Assembly (NCBI RefSeq): GCF_007859765.1
Contig: NZ_SIHJ01000001.1
Location: 2,109,311 to 2,173,310 of the forward strand
DNA: 64,000 nt
Origin: Posidoniimonas corsicana
GTDB lineage: Bacteria > Planctomycetota > Planctomycetia > Pirellulales > Lacipirellulaceae
Direction: 5' to 3'
Shown: in pieces, positions 9,750 through 17,368 of the stretch
Layout: each line of letters begins with the position of its first letter
Numbering within the stretch: position 1 is the first letter of the stretch
The notes under the pieces: model-generated
Told to the model about the DNA's origin: nothing
What the model saw: only the letters and a program-made list of their open reading frames with translations
The model's database searches: none
Position numbers and translations under genes: made by a program

Positions 9750-9899
9750 GGTGAAGAGAGAGGTCGATCCGCACGGATGGACCCCCGCAGATTTGCGGAA
9801 GGCGATTGCCTAATACCTATTATAAGATTGCGTTAGCACTCGGCCTCTTCTCTGTTCCGGCCCCGTCGCAACACCCTCGGGTGTTCGGCGGGGTTTTTT
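9750..9899 (+). ncRNA. Candidate structured small RNA or attenuating leader
   Basis: The roughly 150-nt segment is bounded by a promoter-like sequence and a strong intrinsic terminator and contains no plausible ORF. Positions 9755-9767 can pair with 9840-9853 (13 bp with one bulged T), closing a domain of about 70 nt. Within it, 9785-9798 forms a hairpin (ccgca and tgcgg arms around gatt) and 9801-9810 a smaller one. It does not show the marks of SRP RNA, tmRNA or RNase P RNA. A 6S-like RNA is conceivable from size and the closing stem but cannot be claimed. Because the 9979 gene begins 79 bp after the terminator, it could instead be a riboswitch-like leader of that gene. Confidence 0.45.
9861..9899 (+). 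terminator. Intrinsic terminator, very strong hairpin with T tract
   Basis: The left arm 9861-9876 pairs with the right arm 9879-9894 over about 15 bp, including one G-U pair and one bulged C, around a 2-nt nominal loop. Six Ts follow directly (9894-9899). It is oriented for plus-strand transcription and sits 80 bp upstream of the GTG start at 9979. It therefore ends a short independent RNA or attenuates that gene. Confidence 0.85.
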
Positions 9900-9978
9900 A
9901 TTGCGCATCCAACAACCGCGCGCTCGTCGAAGGCTCGCCCCGCGTGGCCGCTGCGTACCGCGGAGGAGCATCACCAAC

Positions 9979-10641
9979 GTGTGGCAGCTTGGCCAGGACG
10001 AAGCCGTCTTCACCGGCAGCGAACTCTCACTCTCTCTCGCGCCCTCAGACCCTGTCGCCGGTGGTAGGCTCGCGTTCAACGGCGCGGCATCCGTCGCCGA
10101 TCCCCTCTGGTCCTGGGCGCCGGTCGGGCATGTGGCGCCCAAGCTGAGCGAGGCCTACACCCGCGGCGCCGACCTGGTGCTGTTGTACGGACCCGGCGAA
10201 GGCTTTCCCTTCCACACCGACGCGTACTGGCGGTGCGAATCGTCGTCCGACGCGTTGGTTGTCAGCCTGACGCTGTCGGTTCGCACGCACAAGCTCGACA
10301 CGCACCCCGTGTTCGAAGTGGGCTCAACGCTCAACGCGCCCGGGCTAACCGAGTTATCCGACGGCGGGATAGTCGGCCGGCTTGCCGCCGCGGCCGACGG
10401 CGGTTGGTCCCTGATTGAGACCCCCTACCCGGGCGACATGAACCCCTTGCCGCCCTCCCCCGGGACCGACGCCGAGGGCGCGGTCGGCACGCGGTGGCGG
10501 CTGTTCGACCTGTTCATGGAGAAGGGCGTGATCCGCCGCTCGCGGATATCGCTCGCAATCACGCCGAGCGAGCTGACCGCCGACGCCGCGCTGGCGCTCG
10601 CTTGCCGGCTGCGCGCCGAGCCGGTCGCGTTGTCGACCTAG
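9979..10641 (+). CDS. Hypothetical protein (220 aa)
   Basis: I do not recognise this family. The start is set at GTG 9979 because a clear Shine-Dalgarno sequence (ggaggag, 9962-9968) precedes it at good spacing. The longer frame from 9901 would begin inside the terminator and has an Arg-rich, non-protein-like start. The product begins WQLGQDEAVF, shows alternating polar and hydrophobic residues suggesting a beta-rich globular domain, and has no signal peptide or membrane segment. No catalytic motif stands out. Its stop codon interlocks tail-to-tail with the stop of the lipoprotein gene on the other strand (shared CTAG at 10638-10641). Expression may be controlled by the upstream terminator. 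Confidence 0.8.
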   Translation: MWQLGQDEAVFTGSELSLSLAPSDPVAGGRLAFNGAASVADPLWSWAPVGHVAPKLSEAYTRGADLVLLYGPGEGFPFHTDAYWRCESSSDALVVSLTLSVRTHKLDTHPVFEVGSTLNAPGLTELSDGGIVGRLAAAADGGWSLIETPYPGDMNPLPPSPGTDAEGAVGTRWRLFDLFMEKGVIRRSRISLAITPSELTADAALALACRLRAEPVALST

Positions 10642-11966
10642 CGGCCCCCGTCGAGCGGCGCGGCGACTCGTGGGTTGGGCGCCGACAGGTCGTTGAGCTG
10701 CATCACGACGCCCTGCGCGTCGCGCGCGGCTTCGTAGGGCCGACCGGTGAGCGGGCTGATGCGGTACGGCGGCAGGTCGAAGTCCGCTGCGCTCGCCAGC
10801 GTGAGCAGCCACCCCTCGGTAATCGCGCGGTCCCGCGCAAGCGCCTCGATGGCGTCGCCGACGCCGACCAGGAACAGACCCGTAGCGAGCGGCGCCCGGG
10901 CGGCGGCCGGTGAGTCCGGCGCCGCCTGCGCGAGCACGGCCGACATCTCCTCTACCCGCCGGTGGTACGGGTCGTCGGCCAGGTCGACGAGCGCGGTCAT
11001 GGTCTTCAGGTAGGTCAGCTCGTCCTGGTCGATGGCCGACTGGTCCATCGCCCGGAGCTCGTCGAGCCTCCCGTCTTTGCTCAGCTTCTTCTTCTCGTCG
11101 ATCGTGATCACGCGGTCCAGCAGACCCAGGCGGATCGCCTCGTACGCGTGCAGCGTGATAGCGCGGTCGCCGACCAGCGCGTCGCGGTCGGACGGCCACG
11201 TGCGTAGCTGCCCGCGGAGCTGGTCGAAGACCGCCACGTAGTCGCGGTTCGGCGCCGGTTTGGCGAGCGCAACCGCGACCGCGGCGAACCACTGCCTCCG
11301 CAGCTGCGCGGCGAGCAGCCGCGGCTCGAGCCGACGCTCCTGCGCGAGCCAGTTGATCCACTTCGCGGCCAGGCCCAGCTCGTCCAGCATGGCGGTGCGG
11401 TCGCCGTCGGCCAGCGCGACGTGGGCGGCCACCAGGTGCAGGCGGGCCGCGAGGGTGGCGTCGTCCAGCAGGCGGTACCGGTCGAAGAACCCTCGCTCGA
11501 ACCGCACGCCCGAGGCGCACCTGGGTTTCGCGGAGGCCTGGCGAACCAGGTCGACCAGCGGCGCCTCGTCCCGCAGCAGGTCGGCCGCGGTGGCGAGCTG
11601 CTCGTCAGAAGGCCGGCCGCGTTCGAACGTGAGCAGCACCTCAAGCTGAGGCAGCATCCGCAGGCGGACCGCGTCGGTGAGTTCCGACGCCAGCACCGCG
11701 GCGGCGTTGACGTCGTCTGGGACCGGGTCGGCGGACAGATCGGCGGGCGCTTCGTGGCTGTTCTCGATCTGGGTCACCAGGTCGACCAGCTCCGGCAGGC
11801 TCGACCGGCGGGCGCCCTCAAGGTTGGCGGCGCGGAGCACCTTCGACTCGAGGTCCTCGCCCGAGCGGCCACAGCCGAGGGCCAGGCAGCAGGCTGCCGC
11901 CAGCGGGCAGAGCCAGGCGGCCGAGAGCGGCGGGCGTCCACGCCGCGATGCGACAAAGCGGGTCAT
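10638..11966 (-). CDS. Probable lipoprotein, alpha-helical, unknown function
   Basis: The start is the ATG at 11966, because ggaggt lies a few bases upstream and a signal sequence follows at once; the frame extends further upstream but overlaps the neighbouring gene. The N-terminus is MTRFVASRRGR, then a hydrophobic stretch ending in LALGC. This resembles a lipoprotein signal, although the lipobox is not perfect (Ala at -3, Leu at -2). The remaining roughly 400 residues are rich in Ala, Leu, Arg and Asp and look like helical repeats. No enzymatic motif was recognised. The gene starts 23 bp after the ClpP-like gene, so the two form an operon and may act together on proteins at the membrane; that link is inferred from position only. 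Confidence 0.85.
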   Translation of the reverse strand: MTRFVASRRGRPPLSAAWLCPLAAACCLALGCGRSGEDLESKVLRAANLEGARRSSLPELVDLVTQIENSHEAPADLSADPVPDDVNAAAVLASELTDAVRLRMLPQLEVLLTFERGRPSDEQLATAADLLRDEAPLVDLVRQASAKPRCASGVRFERGFFDRYRLLDDATLAARLHLVAAHVALADGDRTAMLDELGLAAKWINWLAQERRLEPRLLAAQLRRQWFAAVAVALAKPAPNRDYVAVFDQLRGQLRTWPSDRDALVGDRAITLHAYEAIRLGLLDRVITIDEKKKLSKDGRLDELRAMDQSAIDQDELTYLKTMTALVDLADDPYHRRVEEMSAVLAQAAPDSPAAARAPLATGLFLVGVGDAIEALARDRAITEGWLLTLASAADFDLPPYRISPLTGRPYEAARDAQGVVMQLNDLSAPNPRVAAPLDGGR

Positions 11967-11989
11967 CCTGACCTCCGGGGACGCGTGCC

Positions 11990-12610
11990 TCAGTTCGCGC
12001 GGCGGCCCTCCGCCGGCATGTGGGCCTTCAGCCGGCCCGCGGGGCGCTTCGCGGCGTCCTCGCTGCGGTCGAAGACCTCGTTGATCTTGTGCAGCTCGTT
12101 GAAGCGGACCAGCTCGGCCATGCCCGCCTCCGCGACCTCGCCGCCCGACACGTAGCGGCCGGGGCTGATCCACTCGGCCATGATCTCGCGCGACACGCCG
12201 AACAGGTCGCCCAGCAGGTCGTCCATCTCACGCTCGAGCTGGCCGAAGTGGCGGGCCCACTCGGCGGCCTCGGCGAGGCCGACGTTTTCTTCGCTCTGCC
12301 ACCGCATGGGGTGGAACAGCAGCACGCTGTACGGCGTGACGATCCGGCGCTCGCACGCGGCGAACGGCCACAGCGCCGCCGAAGAGCACTCGCCGGTCAC
12401 GACGCCCGTCGCGCGGATCCGCCGGATGCGGATCAGCGTCATTAGGCTCATCGCGCAGTAGGGGCTGCCGCCGGGCGAGTCGAAGTAGATCAGGCACTCG
12501 CCGCCGGGCTCAACTCCCAGCAGCTTCTCGGTCAGCTCGCTCTCGTTGTCGGTCAGGTCGCCGACGATTGCGATCTCAAGCGGCCCCTCTTGCTCGGTGT
12601 CTTGATCCAT
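11990..12610 (-). CDS. ClpP/SDH-family serine protease-like protein
   Basis: The 206-residue protein has the ClpP/crotonase-like fold signatures: FDSPGGSP near 43-50, a nucleophile region GECSSAAL (73-80) with Ser77 at the catalytic position, and LLFHPM with His100. Where ClpP carries its third catalytic residue (in DRFLSA), this protein has GRYVSG with Gly151, so the canonical Asp seems missing. It may therefore be a Ser-His dyad enzyme, a SppA/TepA-like variant, or an inactive scaffold. There is no signal peptide, so it is predicted cytoplasmic. It is first in an operon with the lipoprotein at 10638-11966. It is not the housekeeping clpP, which normally sits with clpX or tig. Confidence 0.85.
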   Translation of the reverse strand: MDQDTEQEGPLEIAIVGDLTDNESELTEKLLGVEPGGECLIYFDSPGGSPYCAMSLMTLIRIRRIRATGVVTGECSSAALWPFAACERRIVTPYSVLLFHPMRWQSEENVGLAEAAEWARHFGQLEREMDDLLGDLFGVSREIMAEWISPGRYVSGGEVAEAGMAELVRFNELHKINEVFDRSEDAAKRPAGRLKAHMPAEGRRAN

Positions 12611-12928
12611 AGTGCGTTGGGTCTTGGGGGAAGAAACGGCAGGCCGGGCGCGAGTAGTGCGTCAGTGTGAAAGGCGTATCAAAGAGGGCCAGCCGCTGGT
12701 TGCCCGTGCGATGGTCCGCAACTCCCAGTCTACGGATTAGCCCCGCCTGACACCAGCAATCGAAACCGGCCCCGGCAGGAATCCTTGTTTTCCCAGGAGG
12801 ACTAAACGGTATCACCGCGCCAGCCGGGCGGGCAATGGGGATTCGGGCGCCCGCCGGCGACGCGTCGCCGGCTGCATGGCTATACTGGCAAAGGAGTTCC
12901 GCTCAATCTGCAACCTCAACCCGCCGCT
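12611..12928. other. Intergenic region between divergent genes
   Basis: These 318 bp separate the minus-strand ClpP-like gene from the plus-strand zinc-ribbon gene, so they must hold both promoters. On the plus strand tatact at 12881-12886 is a good -10 box about 42 bp before the ATG, but no convincing -35 box precedes it. The stretch ggaggactaaacgg near 12796-12809 contains a variant of the ggacaaaac motif found as repeats elsewhere in this window. No ORF is convincing. Confidence 0.4.
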
Positions 12929-13918
12929 ATGGGAATCCGGTTTCAGTGCCCTAACGGGCACAAGCTGCACGTAAAGACGCAACTGGCTGGCCAGCACGGC
13001 TTCTGCCCAGAGTGCAATGCGCGGGTGCAGATTCCAACGCCCGCCCCCCAGGCCGCTAGCACGCCAGACAACGCCGCTGCTGCGGAGCAGCAGGGCGAGG
13101 CCCGCCCGCAAGCGGGCACGCAGCCCGGCCAGCCGGCGTTCGACCCGGAGTCCTCTGTCCGCGGCGAGAGCATCCTGGCGCCCCAGCCGGAGGTCCCGAA
13201 GGCGCGACCTAAGGCGATCCCGAAGGCGCGCCCCGTGCGGCCCGCCTCGCCACCGGCGAACTCCGCCCCCGCCGAGGCGGCGGCCCCGGAGCAGCCCTCC
13301 CCGCCGCCCGCACCGGCTCCCACGCCCCCGCCAACCGCTGACGCCCCGCCACCGCCCCCCACGCCCGCGCCCCAGGCGCAGTGGCACCTGCAGACCGCGA
13401 CCGGCGAGCAGCTCGGCCCGGCCACCGCGGCCGAGGTGGTCGGCTGGCAAACAGCGGGGCTGTTGATCGACGAGGCCCACATCTGGCGGACCGGGTGGCC
13501 CGAGTGGCGGACCGTCGGCGCTGCACGCGCGGAGCTGCCCACCTCCGCGCCGGGCGACTTCCCTTCGCTGCAGAAGCAGCCTCCGGCGGAGGAGGCCAAG
13601 CCGGAGTCGGTCGCCAGCCGCTACGTCGAGAAGCGCCGCCGCGCGGCGAAACGCCAAGTCTATGTCGCGGTGCTCCTGCTGGTGCTGGTGATCGGCATGG
13701 GAGTCGCGATGGCGATCGTGCTGAACCGCCCAACCCAGCCGGACGACCCGCTGCCGGCCGCCACCCCGGCCACGCCGGCCGAGGACGTCGCGCCGCCCCC
13801 CGAGCAGCCCTCCCACGCCGAAGCCGATGACGTCGACGCCGACGAGCTTGAAGACGACGGGGCGATGCCCGGCGACCCGATCATGGACGACGCGATGGAC
13901 GGCGAGATGTCCCAGTAG
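12929..13918 (+). CDS. Zinc-ribbon and GYF_2-domain membrane protein
   Basis: The protein has three visible parts. An N-terminal zinc ribbon has Cys7, His11 and the CPEC pair Cys26/Cys29, in the pattern CPNGH...CPEC common in planctomycete proteins. A long Pro/Ala-rich linker (about 35-150) follows. A GYF_2 (DUF4339-like) domain near 150-195 carries the WHLQTATGEQLGP...W...W pattern. One membrane segment near residues 240-262 (VAVLLLVLVIGMGVAMAIVL) is followed by an acidic tail rich in Asp and Glu. GYF_2 domains are thought to bind proline-rich peptides. The protein's job is unknown; an adaptor at the cytoplasmic membrane is the likeliest guess. Confidence 0.9.
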   Translation: MGIRFQCPNGHKLHVKTQLAGQHGFCPECNARVQIPTPAPQAASTPDNAAAAEQQGEARPQAGTQPGQPAFDPESSVRGESILAPQPEVPKARPKAIPKARPVRPASPPANSAPAEAAAPEQPSPPPAPAPTPPPTADAPPPPPTPAPQAQWHLQTATGEQLGPATAAEVVGWQTAGLLIDEAHIWRTGWPEWRTVGAARAELPTSAPGDFPSLQKQPPAEEAKPESVASRYVEKRRRAAKRQVYVAVLLLVLVIGMGVAMAIVLNRPTQPDDPLPAATPATPAEDVAPPPEQPSHAEADDVDADELEDDGAMPGDPIMDDAMDGEMSQ

Positions 13919-13990
13919 CCCCGGCCGCGGTTCTGGTACGATGAGTCACTGACCCCCTGCCCTGCTCTCCCCCTCAAACCGCCGATCGCA

Positions 13991-14587
13991 ATGATGCTCA
14001 AGCACCTGCTGCTCGCCGCCCTGCTGATCCTCCCCGGCCTCTCGCACGCCCAGACCGACACGGCCGCCCCCAAGCCAAAGGACGCCGCAGCGGCCAAGCC
14101 GAAGCCGCCCGTCATGGTGCCGCTCGCCGATGGCGACCTCGTCATGCCCGCCCCCGCCGACTGGAAGCAGGTGAAGCCCCGCAACCGGATCATCGAGCAG
14201 GAGTTCGCGGTCGCGATCAAGGAGGTCGACGCGCCCGCCCGCTTCACCGTGATGGCCTCCGGCGGCTCGATCGAGCAGAACGTCAACCGCTGGATCGGCC
14301 AGTTCAAGAAGCTCGCGCAGCCCGAAGAAGGCAAGCCGGGCGAGCTGCACGACCTGGAGGTCAACGGCATGAAGGCCCACTGGGTCGACCTGGCGGGCGA
14401 CTACCTCGACAGCCCCCGCGGCCCGTTCGGCCCGAAGGTCGAGAAGAAGGACTACCGCGTGCTGGCCGCCATCGTCGAGACCAAAGACTCCGGCAACTAC
14501 TTCTTCAAGCTGGTCGGACCCGACAAGGTGGTCGCCAAGCACAAGGACGCGTTCCTGACGATGCTCAAGGGCGTGAAAGCGAAGTAG
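13991..14587 (+). CDS. Small exported protein, unknown function (198 aa)
   Basis: A clear signal peptide (MMLKHLLLAALLILPGLSHA) precedes a Lys/Pro/Ala-rich linker. A domain of about 150 residues follows with patterns such as MPAPADWKQV, FTVMASGGSIEQNVNRW and NYFFKLVGPDKVV. This matches a recurrent planctomycete protein type of unknown role; the layout resembles small periplasmic domains that test for a fit of protein or ligand. Two adjacent ATGs (13991 and 13994) are possible starts. The gene follows the zinc-ribbon gene after 72 bp and is probably transcribed on its own or as the second gene of a unit. Confidence 0.85.
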   Translation: MMLKHLLLAALLILPGLSHAQTDTAAPKPKDAAAAKPKPPVMVPLADGDLVMPAPADWKQVKPRNRIIEQEFAVAIKEVDAPARFTVMASGGSIEQNVNRWIGQFKKLAQPEEGKPGELHDLEVNGMKAHWVDLAGDYLDSPRGPFGPKVEKKDYRVLAAIVETKDSGNYFFKLVGPDKVVAKHKDAFLTMLKGVKAK

Positions 14588-14600
14588 GCGGCGTGTTGTT

Positions 14601-14773
14601 AACCACGAAGGCGCGAAGACACTAGGTGAACGGCGACGGAGCTGCGAGTGGGATGCTCGTCGGTTCGTATCAAGGAAGGTGATTGTCAGGACTACCGTCC
14701 CCCTGTGCTGCCTGCGAACGCAGGAGAGTCAGCCGACAATCGGATTCCTTCGTGCCTTCGTGACTTAGTGGTT
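14601..14773. repeat. Hairpin-forming intergenic repeat with nested inverted repeats
   Basis: The outer arms are imperfect inverted repeats: aaccacgaaggcgcgaag at 14601-14618 against the complement of 14746-14773, which has an extra 8-base insert next to aaccac. Inside them, aaggaaggtgattgtc near 14674-14689 pairs with the complement of a gacaatcggattcctt block near 14733-14751, with three mismatches. A central cctgcg/cgcagg hairpin lies near 14711-14724. It occupies almost the whole gap between the exported-protein gene and the HIT gene. It could be a non-autonomous mobile repeat or a transcribed structured element. The accacgaaggcacgaag type of sequence looks like a dispersed planctomycete repeat, but that is from memory. 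Confidence 0.5.
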
Positions 14774-14799
14774 CCCACTTAGAACGGTCTTACTTGCGA

Positions 14800-15339
14800 A
14801 TGGACGAGCAACGCCTGTGGGCGCCCTGGCGGTTGAGCTACATCAAGGGCCAGCAGAAAGAGCCGGCGCCGCCGGCGCCCTCGTCATGGCGGGACGGCGC
14901 CAAGCACGACTGCTTCCTGTGCCGCGCGGCGGCCGAGTACGACGACCAGCCCACGGCCAACGAGCGGCTGCTGGTGTTCTTCCGCGGCGCGCACGCGCAG
15001 GGCGTGCTGAACCGCTACCCCTACAGCAACGGCCACCTGCTGCTGGCGCCGCTGCGGCACGTGGCCGACCTGGGCGAGCTGACCGACGACGAGCACCTGG
15101 AGCTGATGCACACGCTGGCTCAAACCAAGCAGCAGCTCACCGAGCGGCTCGCCGCGCAGGGATTCAACATCGGCCTGAACCTCGGCCAGATCGCCGGCGC
15201 CGGCGTGCCCGGGCACCTGCACTGGCACCTGGTGCCCCGCTGGCCGGGCGACCACAACTTCATGAGCACCACCGCCGGCGCGCGGGTGATCCCGCAGGCG
15301 CTCGATGAGCTGTGGCGGGTGCTGTGTGGTTGCGATTGA
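14800..15339 (+). CDS. HIT family nucleotide hydrolase/phosphorylase
   Basis: This is a histidine-triad protein acting on nucleotidyl substrates. The N-terminal RLWAPWRLSYI (5-15) is characteristic of the Ap4A-phosphorylase-like branch of HIT proteins. A CxxC pair at 38/41 probably binds zinc. The histidine triad H-L-H-W-H lies at 139-143, preceded by the usual GFNIGLNLGQIAGAG. The length of 179 residues fits this branch. The start is the ATG at 14800, because the frame upstream (TTG 14794) adds only two residues. It is cytoplasmic. Substrate specificity is inferred, not shown. Confidence 0.93.
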   Translation: MDEQRLWAPWRLSYIKGQQKEPAPPAPSSWRDGAKHDCFLCRAAAEYDDQPTANERLLVFFRGAHAQGVLNRYPYSNGHLLLAPLRHVADLGELTDDEHLELMHTLAQTKQQLTERLAAQGFNIGLNLGQIAGAGVPGHLHWHLVPRWPGDHNFMSTTAGARVIPQALDELWRVLCGCD

Positions 15340-15456
15340 CTACGCTTAGGGGGAAGGCGCGCCGCAATGGACCAGAACCCGTAGGAGTCACCACGGAGCA
15401 ACGATTGGGCGCCACCTAGGAAGGCGTCCGACCGTACTCATCGGAGCGTTTCCGAC

Positions 15457-15747
15457 GTGCTCCTGTGGTCTTCGGTTGGCGTCGTGGGCGTTGCCTACCT
15501 GTTGATAGCCGCGTTTCTCCTTATTGCATTTCAGACTTCAGGAAGGCTGGGGTTCACGAAAGCGGCGACCCTAGCGGTACTCGCCGTAGACGCGACCATC
15601 CTTGGCCCGGGGGCAAGCCTTGTAGGTTTTGGCGTTCTCGCGTTCGGGCCGCAACGTCGACGACCGCCGTGGGTAGCGGGGGTGCTTTCCCTTGGACTCT
15701 TGGCAGGACTCATCGCACTCATTCTTGGTCCTACAATTCATAGCTAG
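15457..15747 (+). CDS. Small hydrophobic membrane protein (96 aa), hypothetical
   Basis: The frame begins with GTG and encodes three hydrophobic stretches (VVGVAYLLIAAFLLIAF, ATLAVLAVDATILGPGASLV and a C-terminal GVLSLGLLAGLIALIL), as in a small integral membrane protein. GC content is visibly lower than in the neighbours and no strong ribosome-binding site is present. I recognise no family. Hydrophobic organisation over the full length argues for a real gene, but it could be a recent arrival or a relic. It stands between the HIT and sulfatase genes in the same orientation. Confidence 0.5.
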   Translation: MLLWSSVGVVGVAYLLIAAFLLIAFQTSGRLGFTKAATLAVLAVDATILGPGASLVGFGVLAFGPQRRRPPWVAGVLSLGLLAGLIALILGPTIHS

Positions 15748-15856
15748 GAATCGCTTCAGACTAAGCGTGGGATGGAATGAGCAGTTTGCGGCGCCATCCG
15801 TTCGCCGCGTAGGATAGGGCGGGTCCCGAACTCATCTTACGCAGGTGCAGGCAGCC

Positions 15857-17368
15857 ATGACTCGACGCTTCTCGTTCGCCCTGTTGCTGTTGGCGTGCCC
15901 CGCGATGGTTCTCGCCGCGGACGATCCGCCGCCCAACATCGTGCTGATCTACGCCGACGACCTGGGCTACGGCGATGTCTCGTGCTACGGCGGTCGGGTC
16001 GCTACGCCCAACATCGATCGGCTGGCCACGCAGGGGCTGCGGCACCTGGACGCCCACTGCTCGGCGGCGACCTGCACCCCGTCGCGGTACACGCTGCTCA
16101 CCGGTTCGTACGCGTTCCGCCAGAAGGGGACCGGGATCCAGCCGGGCGATGCGAACCTGATTATCCGCCCCGGCTCGGCGACGCTGCCGTCGCTGCTCCG
16201 CGACGCGGGCTACGACACCGCCGTGGTCGGCAAGTGGCACCTCGGGCTGGGCGATGGTCCGATCGACTGGAACGGCCGCGTCGCGCCCGGCCCGGAGGCG
16301 GTCGGCTTCGACTACCACTTCCTGGTGCCGGCCACCGGCGACCGCGTGCCGTGCGTGTACGTTGAGGAGAATCGGGTGGTGGACCTCGACCCGGCGGACC
16401 CGATCACCGTGCGGTACGGCCGGCCAGTAGGCGATGAGCCCACCGGCGTGAGCCACCCCGAGCGATTGAAGATGAAGCCCTCACACGGCCACGCCGACGC
16501 CATCGTCAATGGAATCTCGCGGATCGGTTTCATGACCGGCGGCGAGTCCGCGCGGTGGATCGACGAGGACATGGCCGACGTGCTCTCCGCCAAGGCGGTC
16601 GGTTTCATTGAGCGGCAGCGTGAGGCGCCGTTCTTCCTGTTCTTCTCCACGCACGACATCCACGTGCCCCGCGTGCCCCACTCGCGGTTCGCCGGCTCCA
16701 CCGGCCGCGGCCCACGGGGCGACGCCATCGCGCAGCTCGACTGGTGCGTCGGCCAGGTCGTCGAGGCGTTGGAGCGGGCCGGCCTGGCGGACAGCACGCT
16801 GCTGATTGTTTCGTCGGACAACGGCGCCGTGCTGGACGACGGCTACGTCGACCAGGCGAACGAGCTGCTGGGCGACCACCGGCCGTCGGGCGGCCTGCGG
16901 GGCGGCAAGTACTCGAAGTTCGAGGGGGGCACGCGCGTGCCGACCGTCGTGCGGTGGCCCGGCCGCGTCCCGCCCGGCTCCGAGAGCGGGGCCCTGGTCG
17001 GGCAGGTCGACTGGGCCGCTTCGCTGGTCTCACTGGCGGGCGGAGAAGTTCCGCCGGGGGCGTTGCCGGACAGCCGCGACCAGCTGCCCGCGCTGCTCGG
17101 CGATGAAGCGGTCGGCAGGCCCCACCTGGTGGAGCAGGCAGGTGGGCTGTCGCTGCGTCAGGGCCGGTGGAAGTTCGTCCCGCCGGGCCAGTCGCGCGAG
17201 CGACTCGGCCCCTGGCGGAGCCACAAGTTCGACCCGCCCGGCGCGCTCTTCGATCTGCAAACGGACCCCGGCGAGCAGCACAACGTGGCCGCCGACCACC
17301 CCGACCGCGTCGAACAGATGCGCGCGCTCTTGAAGCGGCTGCGATCCACGCCCGACGGTGGTCGGTAG
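15857..17368 (+). CDS. Sulfatase (arylsulfatase family, exported)
   Basis: This is a type I sulfatase that hydrolyses sulfate esters, probably on polysaccharides in the periplasm. A signal peptide (residues 1-20, ending VLAA) precedes metal-binding Asp34-Asp35 in NIVLIYADDLGYGD. The active-site motif C73-T-P-S-R77 has the Cys that must be converted to formylglycine; a maturase gene is not in this window. GKWHLG and the later SDNG motif are also present. At 503 residues it is of normal length. The ATG at 15857 is chosen over GTG 15845 because the signal peptide begins there. Many sulfatases are a planctomycete hallmark. The gene appears monocistronic. Confidence 0.95.
   Translation: MTRRFSFALLLLACPAMVLAADDPPPNIVLIYADDLGYGDVSCYGGRVATPNIDRLATQGLRHLDAHCSAATCTPSRYTLLTGSYAFRQKGTGIQPGDANLIIRPGSATLPSLLRDAGYDTAVVGKWHLGLGDGPIDWNGRVAPGPEAVGFDYHFLVPATGDRVPCVYVEENRVVDLDPADPITVRYGRPVGDEPTGVSHPERLKMKPSHGHADAIVNGISRIGFMTGGESARWIDEDMADVLSAKAVGFIERQREAPFFLFFSTHDIHVPRVPHSRFAGSTGRGPRGDAIAQLDWCVGQVVEALERAGLADSTLLIVSSDNGAVLDDGYVDQANELLGDHRPSGGLRGGKYSKFEGGTRVPTVVRWPGRVPPGSESGALVGQVDWAASLVSLAGGEVPPGALPDSRDQLPALLGDEAVGRPHLVEQAGGLSLRQGRWKFVPPGQSRERLGPWRSHKFDPPGALFDLQTDPGEQHNVAADHPDRVEQMRALLKRLRSTPDGGR

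Noticed and set aside
9750-9899. Assignment of the RNA candidate as 6S, SRP or tmRNA
   Set aside because: Size and closing stem allow 6S, but none of the known conserved motifs could be seen, so no family is claimed.
9901-9978. An upstream extension of the hypothetical gene to TTG 9901
   Set aside because: It would start inside the terminator and add an Arg-rich stretch; the GTG at 9979 has a proper Shine-Dalgarno sequence.
12812-13816. A 334-codon minus-strand frame opposite the zinc-ribbon gene
   Set aside because: It is Arg/Gly-rich, lies antisense to a well-supported gene with zinc ribbon, GYF_2 and membrane segment, and shows no motif; it is a high-GC shadow.
14794-14799. The TTG 14794 as start of the HIT gene
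   Set aside because: It adds only two residues; the ATG at 14800 gives the family start DEQRLWAPWR.
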